Shown here: positions 62,609-64,000 of the stretch, one piece after another
How the letters are laid out: every line of letters starts with the position of its first letter
Numbering within the stretch: position 1 is the stretch's first letter
From: Psychrobacter piscatorii
GTDB taxonomy: Bacteria; Pseudomonadota; Gammaproteobacteria; Pseudomonadales; Moraxellaceae
DNA length: 64,000 nucleotides
NCBI RefSeq assembly: GCF_001444505.1
Contig: NZ_LNDJ01000074.1
Location: 1 to 64,000, forward strand
Direction: 5' to 3'
Translations under genes and position numbers: made by a program
The notes under the pieces: generated by a model
What the model was told of the DNA's origin: nothing
The model's database searches: none
Seen by the model: only the letters and a program-made list of their open reading frames with translations

Positions 62609-63988
62609 TTAAGCCTCTGGCTGTAGCCTCTCATAACTACCTGATTGATGAGCACGAAACAAAAATCCGCCTAAGATAATTAGCCTCAATAGCAGTAAGC
62701 ACCATACACTCAGCCAAATACCGGTCATATCCCATTGCTGATAAAGCAGCCAGCTCAACGGAAAGAAAATAGCAGCTAGTATCAGTGCAGCATTACGAAT
62801 CACATTGCCTGCTGTCAAACCAAAAAATATACCATCTAACCAGTAGGCTCCAACACCCACGAGGGGTAACAATACGGCATATAGGTGGTACTCATAGGCG
62901 AGGGCAAACACCGATTCAATATTGGTCATAAAATCTAGATAACTTGGCATAGCAAGCCACCAGATAGCGCTCAGCAGGATTGCTAGGCCATAACTGACAA
63001 TGCCCGTGCGTTTTATGATCATCAAAAAACGTGGCCAGTCACGCCGACCAACAGCTTGTCCGCTCAAGGTCTCAGCAGAGACAGCAACGCCATCAAGTGC
63101 AAAAGCTGAGATGCTCAATACCTGTAGTAAAATGGCATTGGCGGCCAATATCACATCGCCACTTTGAGACGATAGCCGAGTAATCCAAGCAAAACTGAGC
63201 GTTAAAATAAGAGTACGGACAAAAATATCTTTATTTAAAGAAAATAGCCTAAGCATTTTATTTTTTGTAAAATGCTGCTTATCTGCTCTGAGTAAAGCTG
63301 TCCATGATACCTTTAAGTGATGGCGGCTTAGTGATAACGCTAGTAACACACCTAACCAAAACGCAATGGTCGTACCCAATGCCACACCAACCAAGCCCAT
63401 ATTCATAATGAACACAAAAAATAAAGTCAGAACGATATTGATCAGAGCAATAAATCCCTGCTGATACAGCATATATCGTGTCTTGCCTTGCCCTGCAAAC
63501 CAACCTATAAAGGCAAAGTTCATCAGCTCAGCGATCACTCCCCAAAACCGGACATCCAAATAGGTTTTTGCAGCGCGACCACTTTCAGGATTGGCTGATA
63601 ACACTTGTAACCCAACATCGATCAGCCAAGGTTTTGCGAGTAGCAAAATGCCACCAATGATGAACGCCAACAACAAAGCGCGTTGTAAAATAGAGAGTAG
63701 CGGTGACGCTGTTGTCGCAGTGCTCCCATTGTTATCAGCATGATTGGTCAGCTGTCCTAAAGCTTGCGCGGATAGACCAGAGGAGGCGTATTGTAAAAAG
63801 TTAAAGCTAACGAGCAACAAGGACAATAGCTGTATTGCCAAACCCATGCCAGCCAGTTTGGCCGTCTCATTCATATTACCGACAATCGCTGTGTCGATCA
63901 CACTTTGCAAGGGCATGGCGAGATTGGCGAGTAGTACAGGTAGGGCAATGGCAATGATACGCTTATAGCTGGTATCCATAGGCGGCAT
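62609..63988 (-). CDS. MATE family efflux transporter (DinF-like)
   Basis: A 459-residue exporter with about 12 helices in two bundles. IALPVLLANLAMPLQSVIDTAIVG and the later GVAVSAETLSGQAVGRRDW are typical of the DinF branch of MATE proteins. It should move cationic compounds out in exchange for Na+ or H+. The frame stays open from the ATG at 63988 to the window edge at 64000, so the true start could lie outside. A polar insert (NHADNNGSTATTAS) follows helix 2. Confidence 0.9.
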   Translation of the reverse strand: MPPMDTSYKRIIAIALPVLLANLAMPLQSVIDTAIVGNMNETAKLAGMGLAIQLLSLLLVSFNFLQYASSGLSAQALGQLTNHADNNGSTATTASPLLSILQRALLLAFIIGGILLLAKPWLIDVGLQVLSANPESGRAAKTYLDVRFWGVIAELMNFAFIGWFAGQGKTRYMLYQQGFIALINIVLTLFFVFIMNMGLVGVALGTTIAFWLGVLLALSLSRHHLKVSWTALLRADKQHFTKNKMLRLFSLNKDIFVRTLILTLSFAWITRLSSQSGDVILAANAILLQVLSISAFALDGVAVSAETLSGQAVGRRDWPRFLMIIKRTGIVSYGLAILLSAIWWLAMPSYLDFMTNIESVFALAYEYHLYAVLLPLVGVGAYWLDGIFFGLTAGNVIRNAALILAAIFFPLSWLLYQQWDMTGIWLSVWCLLLLRLIILGGFLFRAHQSGSYERLQPEA

Positions 63989-64000
63989 GACGTTGGATGC

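Noticed and set aside
1-64000. tRNA, rRNA, CRISPR, insertion sequences, prophage
   Set aside because: No tRNA-like T-loop context, rRNA segment, regularly spaced repeats, transposase or phage structural gene was recognised. A tRNAscan or Infernal run would be needed to exclude small RNAs fully.

Overview
The window reads as a stretch of core chromosome from a Moraxellaceae gammaproteobacterium, most likely Psychrobacter. This is inference from moderate GC, many K/N/S/D-rich low-complexity protein tails, an Acr1-type fatty acyl-CoA reductase closely resembling the Acinetobacter enzyme, scattered type II secretion genes (gspL-gspM next to gpsA-sixA), and several compatible-solute transporters. 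No rRNA, tRNA, CRISPR array, insertion sequence or prophage was seen.

Layout. 1-6.5 kb: a small zinc-ribbon/membrane protein, a voltage-gated-type K+ channel, then on the minus strand a TerD protein, a WYL regulator and a large Lon-like AAA+ protease. 6.8-16.7 kb (plus strand): rsmG-parA-parB, then exbB-exbD-msbA-lpxK-kdsB (proton-channel pair plus lipid A and KDO supply), then holB-pilZ. 16.8-25.2 kb: PPK2 polyphosphate kinase, then a divergent thiolase / two-domain FabG / MaoC group that matches the mycobacterial fadA2-fabG4-htdX set, followed by a DUF442-type phosphatase and a beta-lactamase-fold hydrolase. 25.2-33.8 kb: CPA1 antiporter, ilvD, an unrecognised protein, a HIT hydrolase, a BCCT (BetT-like) transporter and dusB.

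33.8-37.4 kb is the least ordinary part. It holds a DUF1622 membrane gene broken by a frameshift and a stop, an acr1 homologue, two AT-rich small genes resembling orphan toxin-immunity genes, a repeat-bearing spacer with a strong hairpin, and a small membrane protein with a nearby 20-bp tandem duplication. 37.4-47.7 kb: ppa, lipB, an aldehyde dehydrogenase, a glycine-betaine-type ABC system with substrate-binding protein and permease fused in one chain, a lipoprotein thioredoxin-MsrA-MsrB fusion, and pncB. 47.7-64 kb: xseA-xseB, a small lipoprotein with a 14-bp tandem repeat at its 3' end, an alpha/beta hydrolase, zapE, a nitroreductase, gpsA, sixA, gspL-gspM, a COG3671-type membrane protein, pyrD, cvpA-purF, azlC-azlD and a MATE exporter that reaches almost to the window edge.

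Functionally the window mixes envelope building (msbA, lpxK, kdsB, gspLM, pilZ), chromosome and DNA care (parAB, holB, xseAB), osmotic and ion homeostasis (Kch, CPA1, BCCT, fused ABC importer), lipid/acyl metabolism (thiolase-FabG-MaoC, Acr1, aldehyde dehydrogenase) and nucleotide/cofactor synthesis (pyrD, purF, pncB, lipB, ilvD). I found no convincing complete novel system. The best leads are the broken DUF1622/immunity-like islet, the low-complexity extension on the thiolase, and the terminator that abuts the dusB start codon.
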